DNA of 64,000 bases from contig JBITNC010000001.1 of assembly GCA_050084985.1 (NCBI GenBank), positions 69,130,001-69,194,000 of the forward strand. Reading direction: 5' to 3'. This document shows, in pieces, positions 21,660 to 32,411 of this stretch (its first letter is position 1; the number at the start of each line of letters is the position of its first letter). The notes beneath the pieces are model-generated. The model made no database searches and was not told the DNA's origin. It saw nothing but the letters and a program-made list of their open reading frames with translations. Source of the stretch: Nageia nagi. Taxonomy: Eukaryota > Pinophyta. A program made the position numbers and the translations under genes.

Positions 21660-22922
21660 TTAGGATTTTATGATTTTTCTATTTTTTAGGATTTTTTCAT
21701 TTTTTCTAGGGAATCTATTTGTGATGCGTTCAAATCGAGTTTGAACTGCATCAGGATTAAATGAACAATATGTTGAACTAAACAAAAAACTAAAATCTAA
21801 TACCACTTGATTATGATAAATTTCTAGAACACAATAATCTAAGTGTTCAGATGTCACGGTTTGTGTGATTGAGATGAGTCGTTCTCGATATCTTAAAGTC
21901 AGGTTGTGAGTATAATTGACCATTATTTTGGGCTTTTCTATAGGCCATAGAAGATAGAAATATATCATTAAATCATATTCTGATTTAGGAGAACACCATA
22001 ACTCAAAGGCATTGATACAAACAATAACTTGATACCCATTTATTTTGACATCCCAACCATAAGATTCGCGTGTATCATAGAATGTCAAGGCCAATTTTTG
22101 TTGTATTTTTGTAGGCATGGAAAAAACATTTGAGTACAAAGGAGTAGGAGCATTACAGATAACTTTCATAAAGATATCTTTGTCATACCTATTTTGGAAC
22201 CCTGGAAGATAACTTCCATTATTCCGTACTCTACGTTCTTTTGACAGTCTTTCGATGATCTCATTTCTAACCTTTATTTGACTTATCATTTTAAGTTCAG
22301 CAATACGATAAGCTTGCCTTTTCTCTAACTTTTGTTCCCAAATAGTGTGTTGCATTTGCATGCGAGAACATCTATGAATTTGCCTATAATATTATTGTGA
22401 CATTCTAGGAGGAAAAGCCATAAAAGTATTTGAAAAATCATAAATCACCCTTTTATGAGGCAAATAATGTAAAATTTCATCCATCCATTCTAGGCTTTTG
22501 ATTAATTGTTTAACGCATTTTAGCCTAGCTAAAAGGAGTGAATACTCAATTAATTGATAATTTATGATAATCTTCGATATTACATAAGGCCATTATAGGC
22601 AGAAAGCCATTATTCTTTGTGATATTCTTTCCATATGGGTGAAATAGATTTATGGATCTAAAATAATGCTTACTTCGTATCCACACAAAGTGACTCCCCA
22701 ATCATTATTCCTACCACAAAACATATGAAATGTTCTTTCATATTGTTCATCAATAGTCAATTGTAAATAGTTTAAAAGATTAAGATCAAATACATGTTTT
22801 AAATATGTCAATGCTAAATCACCTGGATATCTTGGTGGTGGAAATCGTACTTGTGGTGGCATTATGCTACCTTTAGCAGATTCCTTTGCTAGATTCATCC
22901 TTTCTATTTTAATCATTAACAT
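21660..22922 (-). pseudogene. ORF3 downstream of pol (E3): unknown protein of two related domains
   Basis: Not a family I recognise. Domain A (22922-22400) and domain B (about 22170-21740) align with each other: LTIDEQYERTFHMF against MPTKIQQKLALTFY, WGVTLCGYEVSIILD against WDVKINGYQVIVCIN, a C/L-W-P-x(4)-KI segment in each, then NYQLIEYSLLL against NYTHNLTLRY, and a closing H-[KN]-[RQ]-V-[IV]-x-DFS. A charged, probably helical linker (EQKLEKRQAYRIAELKMI) joins them. 22361-21660 is an unbroken 233 codons; domain A is cut by a stop at 22648 and a second near 22395. The N-terminus (PPQVRFPPPRYPGDLALTY) follows integrase by about 70 bases. No membrane segment is seen. E1 carries the same gene at 4536-5700. 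Confidence 0.7.
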
Positions 22923-22989
22923 TTGACAAATATTAATACTTTTATTTATTTATTAATTTAACAATAAAATGAAAGAAAGCTAATGTACA

Positions 22990-24130
22990 CACATTTTTTT
23001 TTTATGTATAGAAGGGTCAAAGATGCATGATATTTATAGGTTCACACTCTTCATTTCCTTCTAAATCTGATAAATGATAAGTTCCTCTACCGAATTTTTT
23101 CTTAATGATATATGGTCCTAACCAATTCGGAGCAAACTTATCTCTAAGCTATCGTTCTATTCGTGAAGTTTGTTGATTTTCTTTTAAAACCAAATCACCT
23201 ATTTTGAACTCACGAATTAAAGCCCTTTTATCAAAAGCTCATTTTATCCTCTCCTGATAAACACGCATATACTCTAAAGCATTAATATATTTTTCATCTA
23301 ACAATAATAACTGATCTAAGCGAGTCCATCTTGCTTCTTCATCAGAATTTTGCTCACTTAGATTTACTCTAAGAGATGGTATTTCAAGTTCTATAGGTAA
23401 GATGGCTTCTGTTCCATATACTAAAGAGAATGGTGTTGCCCCAATAGGAGTGCGTACACTGGTACGATAAGCCCATAAGGCTTTTGGTATTTGAATATGC
23501 CAATCTCTATGAGAATCATTTACTATTTTTGCTAAGATGTTTCGAATAGTTTTATTAGTAGCCTCTGCCTATCCATTGCCTTTTGGATAATAAGGAGTGG
23601 AAAAACTTTGTTTAATCTTATACTTATCACATATTTGTTTTACATCCTTATTTTTAAAATTTTTTCCATTATCCATAATTAATTGATTTAGCACACCAAA
23701 TCTACATATAATATAATTTTCTATAAAATTTGTGATTCGTGAACCAATGGTGGAAGTCATGGGAATAGCCTCTACCCATTTGGTAAAATATTCAGTCACT
23801 ATAATTATGAACTTATGTCCACCAGAAGATGTAGGTGTAATTTGTCCTATTAAATCTAATGCCCATTTAGAGAATGGCCAAAGTGATTGCATAGGATGTA
23901 GTTCTTGAGATGGTTGTGAAAAATAAATGAGCATATTATTGACATTTAAAACATTTTTTTAACATATTCACAACAATTTTTTTCCATACTTGGCCAATAA
24001 TAGGCCATTTGTATTAATCATTTTACAATTGCAACACCATTAAAATGTCCTCCACATGTTCCATCATGGGCAGAAGATATAACCTTTTTAACATCATTCC
24101 ATTTAAGACATCTGAGTAAAATACCATTAA
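22990..24130 (-). pseudogene. IN: Integrase (E3), broken
   Basis: On the minus strand, a zinc-binding HHCC domain is readable at about 24075-23950 (H-x3-H, then MAYYWPSMEKN and C-x2-C in KKCFKCQ). The catalytic core has Asp in WALDLIG (near 23860), Asp in LIMDNGKNF (near 23675) and Glu in AEATNKTI just past a stop at 23569. The C-terminal part has RDWHIQIPKALWAYRTSVRTP, VYGTEAILPIE, GDLVLKENQ and a WLGPYIIKKKFG segment, and ends near 23000. There is no chromodomain, as expected for Tat. Integrase would insert the cDNA into chromosomes with 5-base target duplications. Stops and one frameshift make this copy inactive. The same gene is absent from E1. Confidence 0.85.
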
Positions 24131-24134
24131 AATT

Positions 24135-24790
24135 TCATCGATGCAAGATATCCCCTAACAAACAATATTTAGTTGCTTTAATTTTAAAAGCTCGTCGTGA
24201 TGATTTATTAAGGTTTGTAGGAAGATTTCCAAATTTTAAAAAATCCTTCAATTCTTTGTACCAATTATCTTTATCATTTATGTCAATATTTAATACATTT
24301 TTTTCTTCATCTTCCCGTTGTAACGATGATTGAGATAATTGAATTATTTCAACTTGAATTGAAGATTTTTTAGGATCTTCTGGGATAAGAGATCCAATAG
24401 AAGCCATAGCATCTGCAAATCTATTAGATGATCTTGGTGCTATTTCTATACTAAATCGGTCAAAAGATTTTAATAATTCTTCAACTAACGCTTTATACTT
24501 TTGAAGTAAAGGCTCTTTACATTGATAAATTCCTTTCACTTGATTTACGATAAGTAAAGAATCTCCAATGAGCTTTAATCTTTTATGTTTTAATTTAATA
24601 GCAGTTTTTAATGCTAATATCAAAGCTTTATATTTCGCATTATTATTAGTACAAGGAAATTTTAGTTTAAATGAATATGGTATAGGGATACCTTGTGGTG
24701 TTATGAATACAACACCTGCTCCACAACCTTGTTCACATCGAGAACCATCAAATTGTATTGTCATATCCCAATCATTTTTAGGTTCTATAG
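24135..24790 (-). pseudogene. Archaeal-type RNase H (E3), catalytic Glu lost
   Basis: Part of an unbroken 289-codon stretch (25004-24135). The domain runs from about residue 80 to 205: MTIQFDGS (Asp86), NNAKYKALILAL, IGDSLLIVNQ (Asp148) and NRFADAMAS (Asp198). The second catalytic residue, normally Glu in a Y-E-A-L motif and still Glu in E1, is Lys126 here, a change expected to kill the activity. After the domain a charged linker leads into integrase. Tat elements acquired this second RNase H in addition to the Ty3 one (established knowledge). Confidence 0.87.
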
Positions 24791-24889
24791 GTATTTCAAT
24801 TTCATCTAATTGAAACACTCCATCATCGAGTAATTCAACAACAAGTGGTTTATCATCTTGCAATGGGGCCTCAATGAGATAATCAGCAA

Positions 24890-25303
24890 TTACTTGTCCT
24901 TTTATTGACTTTTGTCCAATAAAATGTAAATCAAATTCAGTTAAGTGCATTATCCACTTTATAGTTCTTGAATTTTGATAAGTTTTATTCATCATATATT
25001 TCAATGAATCTACTTTAGAAATGACATATGTTGTATGTTAAGCATATAATGTCAAAGTTTTTTAGTAGCAAAAATGATAGCTAGACATAATTTTTCCAAA
25101 TATATATACTTAATCTCATAACTCACAAGTGTTCTACTCAGATAATATATAGCTTGTTCTTTATTGTGTTCATTCTTTTGAGCAAGCATTGTCCCTAAGG
25201 CGGTTTCAGTAGCTGAAATATATAACAAAAAGGGTACATCTTTTCTTGGTGGACTTAAGACAGGAGGAGATAATAAATATCTTTTAATTTCATCGAATGC
25301 ATC
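24890..25303 (-). pseudogene. Ty3-type RNase H / connection domain (E3)
   Basis: On the minus strand: FLLYISATETALGTMLAQ, NEHNKEQAIYYLSRTL, YLEKLCLAIIFATKKL, then a frame change near 25040 and KYMMNKTYQ leading into LTEFDLHFIGQKSIKGQV. It follows RT with one stop between them (25303). This is the original RNase H of Ty3 elements and may act mainly as a structural tether now that a second RNase H is present. Confidence 0.78.
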
Positions 25304-26179
25304 TTATTGCTCTTTACCCCAATGATATTCTATCCCCTTTTTTAATAACTTTGTAAATGGTTTACATTTATCAAAAAGTTGTGCTATGAATCTTCTAATG
25401 GCTTGTAACTTACCTTGTAAACTTTGTAGTTGTTTCAAATTTGTAGGAGGTGGCATATCCACTATTACCTTTATTTTACTAGGATCTATTTCAATTCCTC
25501 GTCGGGACACAATAAATCCTAATAATTTTCCTGAAGTTACACCAAAAACACATTTTTTTAGATTTAATCTTACTTTATGTTCTAATAATCTATCTAAAAC
25601 TTTAATTAAAACTTTTCCATGATCTTTTCGATATTTAGACCTGGCCAACAAATCATCATCATAATCTTCTACTATATCGTGCATATAATCATGGAATATA
25701 TAAGTCATAGCCCTTTGATAAGTTGCCTTGGCATTTTTTAATCCAAAAGGCATAACTTTATAACAAAAAGTACCCCAAGGAGTTATAAAAGCTATTTTAT
25801 GTTGATCTTCAGTAGCTATTTTTATTTGATTATAACCAAAAAATCTGTCCATTAATGACAACATATCATGTCCTGCTGTCGAATCTACCAAACTATCAAT
25901 GTTAGGTAGAGGGAAATCATCCTTAGGACAAGCTTTGTTAAGATCATGAAAATCTGTACATATTCTTATTTTTTCATTTGGTTTTTTCATAGGTACCATA
26001 TTAGATATCCAATCTGAATAATCTATAGGTTGTATAAATTTAACTTCTAATAATTTTTTAAGTTCTTCTTTTACCATTAATGCTATAGTACAATGCATTG
26101 TAGGTAATTTTTGTTTAACAGGTTTAGCATCAGGCTTTAATGCTAAATTATGTACTACTAATTTATCTATTCCAGGCAT
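25304..26179 (-). pseudogene. RT: Reverse transcriptase (E3), active-site YVDD changed to YDDD
   Basis: 291 unbroken codons beginning MPGIDKLVVHNLAL, preceded by EEVFAWSYVD in the same frame. Landmarks: KEELKKLLEVKFIQPIDYS (residues 38-55), LNKACPKDDFPLP (80-92), first catalytic Asp111 in LSLMDRFFGYNQI, WGTFCYKVMPFGLKNA (135-150) and the active site at 173-176. The canonical Y-V-D-D of Tat and other Ty3 RTs, and of E1, reads Y-D-D-D here. Valine to Asp at this place should impair the enzyme. C-terminal thumb/connection residues LNLKKCVFGVTSGKLLGFIVS are normal. The + strand open stretch 25386-25622 is a shadow. Confidence 0.9.
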
Positions 26180-26239
26180 ATCTACATATGACCATGCAAA
26201 TACTTCTTCTCATTCTTTTAATAAAGTTGTAATTTCTTC

Positions 26240-26878
26240 TCATTCATTTTCCATAAGGTTTTCTCCTAATTGAATAATTTTAGGATTTTGAGGATCATTA
26301 CTAATATTTATTTCTAAGACATTTTTCGTAAGCATATGCGACCCTTCTTCTAATTGATTTGGTACTGGTATCCAACTTTTATCATTAACATTATATTCCT
26401 CATCATATTCTTGAGTTTGTTCATTTGTACATACATGATTTTTGAAGGAACTAAATATGTAATCTACATTTTTGAATTCATATGATGAAGGATTGGATGA
26501 TATGAGAGAGAAATCAGCTATTACTTCATCTGTAGAAGTATCACCTATTATTCTAATTAAGTCTTTATTTTTATTATTTTCATTTATTTGTTCATTATTT
26601 TGATCTTCAAGAATATTTTCTTTTATTGTAACCACATTAATCGATGGTATATATGAAGGTATTAATGATTCAACATTTTTATTTATTTTATGTATTCTAT
26701 TAATCTTTTTTTGTATATCACTTGGTAAGTATAAATGATTCCTAGGTACTTCAAGATTATTGATAAAGAGCATTTTGATACCTTCTAAGACATCCATTTC
26801 ACTCAATTGCTCTTCTTTTGTATTAATAATTTCTTGTACTATGGGTTCTTTCTCTGAAATTTTTTCGTTGTAATCCAA
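26240..26878 (-). pseudogene. Acidic linker between G-patch and RT (E3)
   Basis: 213 unbroken codons, rich in Asn, Glu, Asp and Ile and of low complexity (NNEQINENNKNKD). It ends at a stop (26240) a short way before the FAWSY start of RT. It has no catalytic motif and is likely a flexible, rapidly changing part of the polyprotein. E1 has a shorter relative at 2400-2640. Confidence 0.6.
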
Positions 26879-26914
26879 ATTCTCTTCTTCTAAATTTCCT
26901 AATTTATCAAGATT

Positions 26915-27075
26915 TTTATATCCATTCTTATAACCTAATCCACTTTTATCTATGGGGTCTTGGTATTGTAATTCAATTATTTCTCGAGGACCCTGTTCAT
27001 ATCAACCCAATCCTCGTCCTTGCCAATTACATTTGTTAAAATAATTTAGAACAAATGTTCTTGAACATGGTGATA
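26915..27075 (-). pseudogene. G-patch domain in the polyprotein (E3)
   Basis: Minus-strand translation reads FNKCNWQGRGLG, one stop, YEQGPREIIEL and DKSGLGYKNGY. This is the G-patch pattern (aromatic, G-x-GLG, QG-x2-EPI-like, GLGY) with correct spacing. G-patch motifs lie after the protease in betaretroviruses and in several plant Ty3 polyproteins, where they bind nucleic acid or stimulate RT or helicases (established for the viruses; inferred here). The single stop (TGA at about 27013) replaces one residue. Confidence 0.65.
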
Positions 27076-27081
27076 AAAATT

Positions 27082-28199
27082 TCATATTATTATTGAAATA
27101 TCCTTCATATATTTGATTGGATATTGTTGATATAAGATTACTATTCCTGCATAAACAAACATTGTTTGATTAGGTATTTCACCTAAAGGTACTAGTTGTC
27201 CGATTACACTAGGTGACTCGGATACTCTACCCACTTCTTGTGATGAAGGTATATTAAATACAACATCATCTATATCATATTCTCCCATCCCTAAATCCAT
27301 TAATTTAATCTTTACTGGATATACATCGGATGAGTTATTATTAGATGTAGTATTTACTTATTTTGATGAAGAAGCTCCATGCTTTTCATCTAAAGTTTTA
27401 GCAACTTTTTCCCAAGTATCTTTATCCTGCATAGCTATATCATTTTTTACTTTTATGACTTCAGATTGATTTATATTTTTGTTCATTAAGATAGTTGATA
27501 GATTGGGAGATGGTAATGTCACTTCATTTGTATCAAAAATTAAATTACAATGTGAATAAGGATTTGGGTCTTTAAATACATAATGAACTTTATCTTTATA
27601 GATGTATTTTAAACATCCATGATAAGTTTATGGGACACATTGCATTTCTCTAATCCATGGACGTCCTAGGAGGATGTTATATTGTATAATATTTCCTTCA
27701 ATTATATGTAACAAAGTTTGAACAGTTTTAGCTCCTACTGTGATTGGAAGCACTATTGATCCTAGAGTTGAACACACTACATCATTAAAAGCTCTAATTT
27801 GCAAAGAAGAGCTAAGATAAGTGATTCTGGTAAATTTAGCTTTTTATATGCAGCATCTAAAATTATATTTATGGCTGAACCCTCATCTATTAAAATTCTT
27901 TTAAATATTTTTCCATCTACCTTACCAATTATATGTAAGGGTGGATCTAATCCATCTGGTCCATCATTATTTAATCTTTCTTTTTCATAAAAGGTGATAC
28001 TAGGTTGTTGGGATATCTTCAAAATCTCGACTATTGAAATGAAATTATTAGGATTACTAACATCCACTTGAATTTCTTGTAAAATTTGATTCATAGATTC
28101 CCTATAACTTTTAGACTATTGTAATAATTCAAATAAGGTCATCTTAACTGGAGACATCTTTAGTTATCATTGAAGAACACCTTTTATTGAAACTCTAGG
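27082..28199 (-). pseudogene. pro: Aspartic protease region (E3), broken
   Basis: The open stretch 28094-27777 contains GLDPPLHIIGKVDGKIFKR and the active site ILIDEGSAINII (Asp70 of that stretch), close to the family pattern D-G-G-S. The frame then shifts near 27780. The C-terminal half is readable as TVQTLLHIIEGN, YNILLGRPWI (near 27670) and YKDKVHYVF. It passes through a hydrophilic connector to 27300-27082, where GEYDIDDVVFNIPSSQEVG matches E1 near 2045-2095. The protease would mature Gag-Pol. Stops and two frame changes inactivate it. Confidence 0.78.
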
Positions 28200-29680
28200 T
28201 TGTTGTGGAAGAGGTATAGATGTAGTTTGTGTATTAATAGGGCTTATCCTCGATTGATTTCTTTATGGATTATCTTGTTTATTTTGATATTGTTATGCTC
28301 GTGTAGCTACACCTATCATATGTATCGACTCATCTATAGCTCCTATAAATGGTATGTCTTTATCATTCCATATATAATTCATTTGGTTTGGGATAATTGC
28401 CACATTGTTGGCCTGATGTGAAGGTAAAGGATTTTGATATATCCCTAAATTTTGATTCGAAGGCACAATAGGATTATCCACATCTATCTTTTGACTATCT
28501 ATCAAGTCTTGAATATTATGCTATAAAGTGCGACATTTATTTGTATTATGTCCCTTTTGCCTATGATAAGCACAAAATTCATTCTCCTTATACCATTTAC
28601 TTTCTTTAGCATTAGGATTTTCAGGCCTTATATCAGGTAATGTAATCATACCATTATCACATAATTTTTTAAGTATTTCGGCTAATGGTTCTGATAATGG
28701 GGTAAAATTTCTTTTAGGTTTAGGTTTAGCATTTTCTTCTATTTTTGAAGAAGGACCATAATTTTCTATCGTAGCTATTTGATTATTTTGTGGTTGTTTA
28801 CTAATGTTCTCATTTTGATTACCTTTTTTGTATTCTTTTTTCTTGAGTTTTAGCTCTCCATCTTGAATTTTAACTCTTTCTATAACTACTGCCTGAGCAA
28901 TAGCTTCTTCAAAAGTTTTATGTTGTTGAATTTGGAGAACACTAGCTATTGGTCTTAAACAGATTTGGCTAAATAATTTAACTAATTCTTCTTGTGGTAT
29001 TGTATAAGGCATACTAGTGAGTATAGCCTGCCATCTTGAGATGTAATCTTGTATAGTTTCATCAGGAAATTGTTGAATCTCGTAAGATCAGTAATTAAAG
29101 ATCTTTCTTTAATATTGATTCTAAAATGTTCAAGAAATTGATTAGCCAATTGTTCAAATGTATATAAACTATGCATAGGTAAACTATTATACCAATCCAA
29201 AGCTTGGCCTGCAGTGTCGTAGGATATATACGTAACATTAATGAGTCATCATTGGCTATCTGATAACTAGAAAATGAAAATTTTCTCAAGTGTTCTTTAG
29301 GATCCTCTTTTCCTTTGAATGGTTCTATCTTAGGAAATTCAAACCTATATGGTAATTTCTTTTTTGGAATACTTGGATGAATAGGTTCATTGCAAATGTT
29401 CTTATAATTTAATTTTTTAAGCCCTTGAACATTCATTTCTCGATTTATAAAATCCTTCATAAATTCTTCTAATTCTTTATCAGTTCTATGACCTTGAGTG
29501 TGTCTTCGAATATTTGGATCCTTTTCCAAAATTGATCTTGAAGTATAAGACTCATAATCAGAAGGAAGCTCTGATGGTGGTGGAGGCACCATTTTAAGAG
29601 GTGAAGAATGTTGCAAAATAGGGATTTTAAGAGGTTTTTGGGATATACTTTTTCCATATAGATTTTTTCCTTTGTCATTA
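28200..29680 (-). pseudogene. gag: Gag, capsid and nucleocapsid part (E3), broken
   Basis: Three overlapping open pieces make one gene. 29616-29095 has PYRFEFPKIEPFKGKEDPKEHLRKF, the usual start of retrotransposon gag. 29200-28982 has DWYNSLPMHSLYTFEQLANQF. 29012-28521 has PQEELVKLFSQICLRPIAS, a Lys/Gln/Asn-rich stretch and a zinc knuckle CAYHRQKGHNTNKC (C-X2-H-X4-H-X4-C, the Tat variant). It continues through a stop to 28293 (NPIVPSNQNLGIYQNPLP) toward protease. Two frameshifts (near 29170 and 29020) separate the pieces. Gag forms the particle and the knuckle binds element RNA. Confidence 0.85.
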
Positions 29681-29682
29681 GG

Positions 29683-30833
29683 CTATTTTATTTGATTTTG
29701 GGTTTGTTCAACCCAATTTTTAATAGAATCTTGCTTTTGTTTATCATATAATCTTTGAAGTTCTAGTTCTTTATCCATTTCTTTTTGTAACAAAATGGCT
29801 ATCTCCCTATCTATCGCTTCTTGTCTGTCTAAATAAGGGTCTCGATATCTTTGTATTTGACTTCCTTTTGGCATTTTAGGTTTCATATTTTTCATTTTTT
29901 GATATTCATCCCATTGTCTTTGTTTTTCTTTCTCCATACTAATATATTGTTCCCTTTCAAATTTTTCATTTTCTAATTCTTTAAGTTGTAATTCTTTGAA
30001 ATGAAGTTGCTTTTCATATTCTTTATGAAGTCTTTTCTTTTCTTGTTCTAGGAACTCATTTCTTTCTTTGTTTGATTGTTCTTGTTCTATGAATTTCCTT
30101 TTATCTCTAAGAAATTTATCTTCCATTTCTTTTAATTTATTCTCTTATTCTTGAAATTTAATAAGTTCATCAGCTTTTCTTTTTTATTCCTCGAAATATA
30201 TTACATGTCTGCAGCCCTTTTAATATTCTCAGCATATACTTCCGTGAATCTTTTACCAGCTGTTGTTTTATATAATTATCATTTTTGTAGTTCTTCATAA
30301 GAAGGTATCTTTTCTATTTTAAACTTAGATGTCCTTCTATTTAATCCTTCTTTTGTGGAATAAGATTTTTCCATTTGTTTTATTGATGCTTCCTTTCTTC
30401 CTAATTCAAAAGAAAAAGAAGATCCTTCCTTTTGAATTGAAGAACTAACTCTTCGACCATCTAATAATTGATGATTGATTCTTTCATATTTAATTTTATA
30501 TGGCTTAGTCTATGGTATCGCTATAGTTTCAGCCCGAGATTTAGCCTCATCAATTTCTAAGTTATCAAGCTTTTGGTCTATTTTTTCTACATCTTCTGGT
30601 AAACTAAAAGACATCTTAGGAATATCCCTAAGATTAGCTATACGATGATGAATTTCAATTAAATCTTCATCTAACACTTGCATTTTATTCCTTGCGATAG
30701 GATTATCTATAATTTGTCTTTGTGATCTAGATTGATTATAACCATAATCACCATCTTTACCTACATAACGAACTACCCATGAATCTAATTCATCTAAAGG
30801 AGGTGGCCTCCTTGAAGACTCAATTAGATCCAT
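29683..30833 (-). pseudogene. gag: Gag N-terminal coiled-coil region (E3), broken
   Basis: ATG at 30833 opens 107 codons (MDLIESSRRPPPLDELDSWV, ending at a stop at 30510). After frame changes near 30150, 30126-29683 gives 147 codons of almost pure charged helix (EFLEQEKKRLHKEYEKQLHF, KELELQRLYDKQKQD), strongly coiled-coil. This long N-terminal extension precedes the standard gag core. Tat/Ogre elements often carry extra N-terminal coding sequence (established in general), but whether this is a separate ORF or part of gag cannot be decided because of the stops. Confidence 0.68.
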
Positions 30834-32389
30834 ATCATCATGGATCTATTTCTTGTATATTAAATGGGTGTCCTTGCATTTTCTTAGCAGTCATACTTCT
30901 AGTTTGAACCATTTTTTTTTTAAATATTATAAACAAACATTGTAGAAAAGAAACTCTATTTTTATCTTTTATGTATGTTTTCGAGAAAACAATTTAATGC
31001 ATAAACATCCTATATGAAAACTTACTTTTAACGATGTGATTACTTTAAAATTTTTCACTTACTTTAAGGCCTTATGAAATGCATTTAAACAAGTAAAATA
31101 CACTTATGCATACTACCCTCCCAAACATTCATGTCCATTTACTTATCTTATTTTAACGTGATACAATCAAAATTTATTTTTAGTGAGTGTTGACCTTAAT
31201 AAACCCCATTGTTCTTTTTAATTATAATGTGATTCATTATCCAACCTATTAATGATGTTCATTAACCCCTTCCAGCTGTGGAAATATTATGTGTGATAAA
31301 TTCCCTCTTCTTACTAGTCACATATCTCTTGGACCTCCAATGGAGTGGTAAGAGCAGACTTGGTAAGAAGCTGTTAAGTGTAGATAAATTAATTAAGTGA
31401 GGTTCAATTACTTCTCCAAGAGTCACATATCCCTTTGACCTCCAATGGAATGGTAAGGGCATACATCTTTAAGAGTTTTAATGTGAAGTATATTTCCAAA
31501 AATGAAATGTGAATAAATTTTATATCTTTCACTTAACTTATTTCTAATCACTTAAGATCGCTTAAAGCACAAAAGTGAGAGCATACTTTGTCAAGTGAAA
31601 GTACTTAATGTATTTGAATCCACCCAATTTATTAACTTTTTTAATGTGATTTATACTACCCAAAAACCTGATTTATTTACCTTAGGTTCATTCCAAATTA
31701 AGTGTGATTCATTTACTCCTTCCAAAAATATTAAATGTAGTAAATTACCTCCTCTTACTAGTCACATATCCCTTCGACCTCTAATGGAGTGGTAAGGGCA
31801 GACTTGGTAAGAGGTGATTATATGTGGATAAATTAACCAAATTAATGATAATGTGAATACAAAAGAAAATAATAATTAATTACCCCTTCTTATCAGGTCT
31901 ATTCTGATCACCTTAGATTGCACGAAGCGCAAAGGGAGAGCATAATTAGATAAGATAAAAAGTATTTAATGTGTACGTACCCTACACCCAAAACATGAAA
32001 AATAAATACATAACATTATACATAAAATAAATTAATAAAAAATGCATTTAACCTTTTTACTACCCATTTCCTAAATGCACTCTAAGCAGAGAGATCACAC
32101 ACAGTTTTATTGACTGTCATTTTAAATATATAATTACACTTACTGTATTTAGGTCAGATTAGAAAACATACCAATTTTTCAGAGATCATTGATGATTTCA
32201 CAGCGATCGTTGCCGATTATAGTACGATCATCGACGATCCAAAGAACACAAAAAATAAAAACAAAGCAACAGATCAAACAGATTAAGTTAGTATGTAGTT
32301 CCACAAGATGCAAATAGATTTAAAAATAAAACCAAAACAATATGCAATTGATCCTATTTTTGCTTCAATTTTTTGAAATTCATGCAAGG
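30834..32389 (-). other. E3 5' leader with a degenerate duplication
   Basis: Noncoding leader between PBS and gag. A block at about 31153-31610 is repeated in shorter form at 31633-31985. Markers are TACTAGTCACATATC with GGAGTGGTAAG (near 31312, 31423 and 31756) and GAGAGCATA near 31580 and 31936. The 31262-31462 open stretch is a reading of this repeat and not a gene. A CGATC-word cluster lies at 32180-32245 near the PBS. Confidence 0.65.
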
Positions 32390-32408
32390 GGCCCTCCTTC
32401 TAGCGCCA
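32390..32408 (-). other. E3 primer-binding site
   Basis: Minus-strand TGGCGCTAGAAGGAGGGCC begins three bases after the 5' LTR. TGGCGC is the usual start of Tat/Athila PBSs; the tRNA was not identified. Confidence 0.75.
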
Positions 32409-32411
32409 GAT

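Noticed and set aside
21660-22922. ORF3 as an envelope (env-like) gene
   Set aside because: No signal peptide, transmembrane helix or fusion-type segment is visible in either copy.
24568-25622. Plus-strand open stretches at 24568-24813 and 25386-25622
   Set aside because: Shadows of the E3 RNase H and RT frames.
31262-31795. Short open stretches on both strands in the E3 leader
   Set aside because: They are readings of the leader repeats (the repeated HWRSK-YVT words) and not genes.
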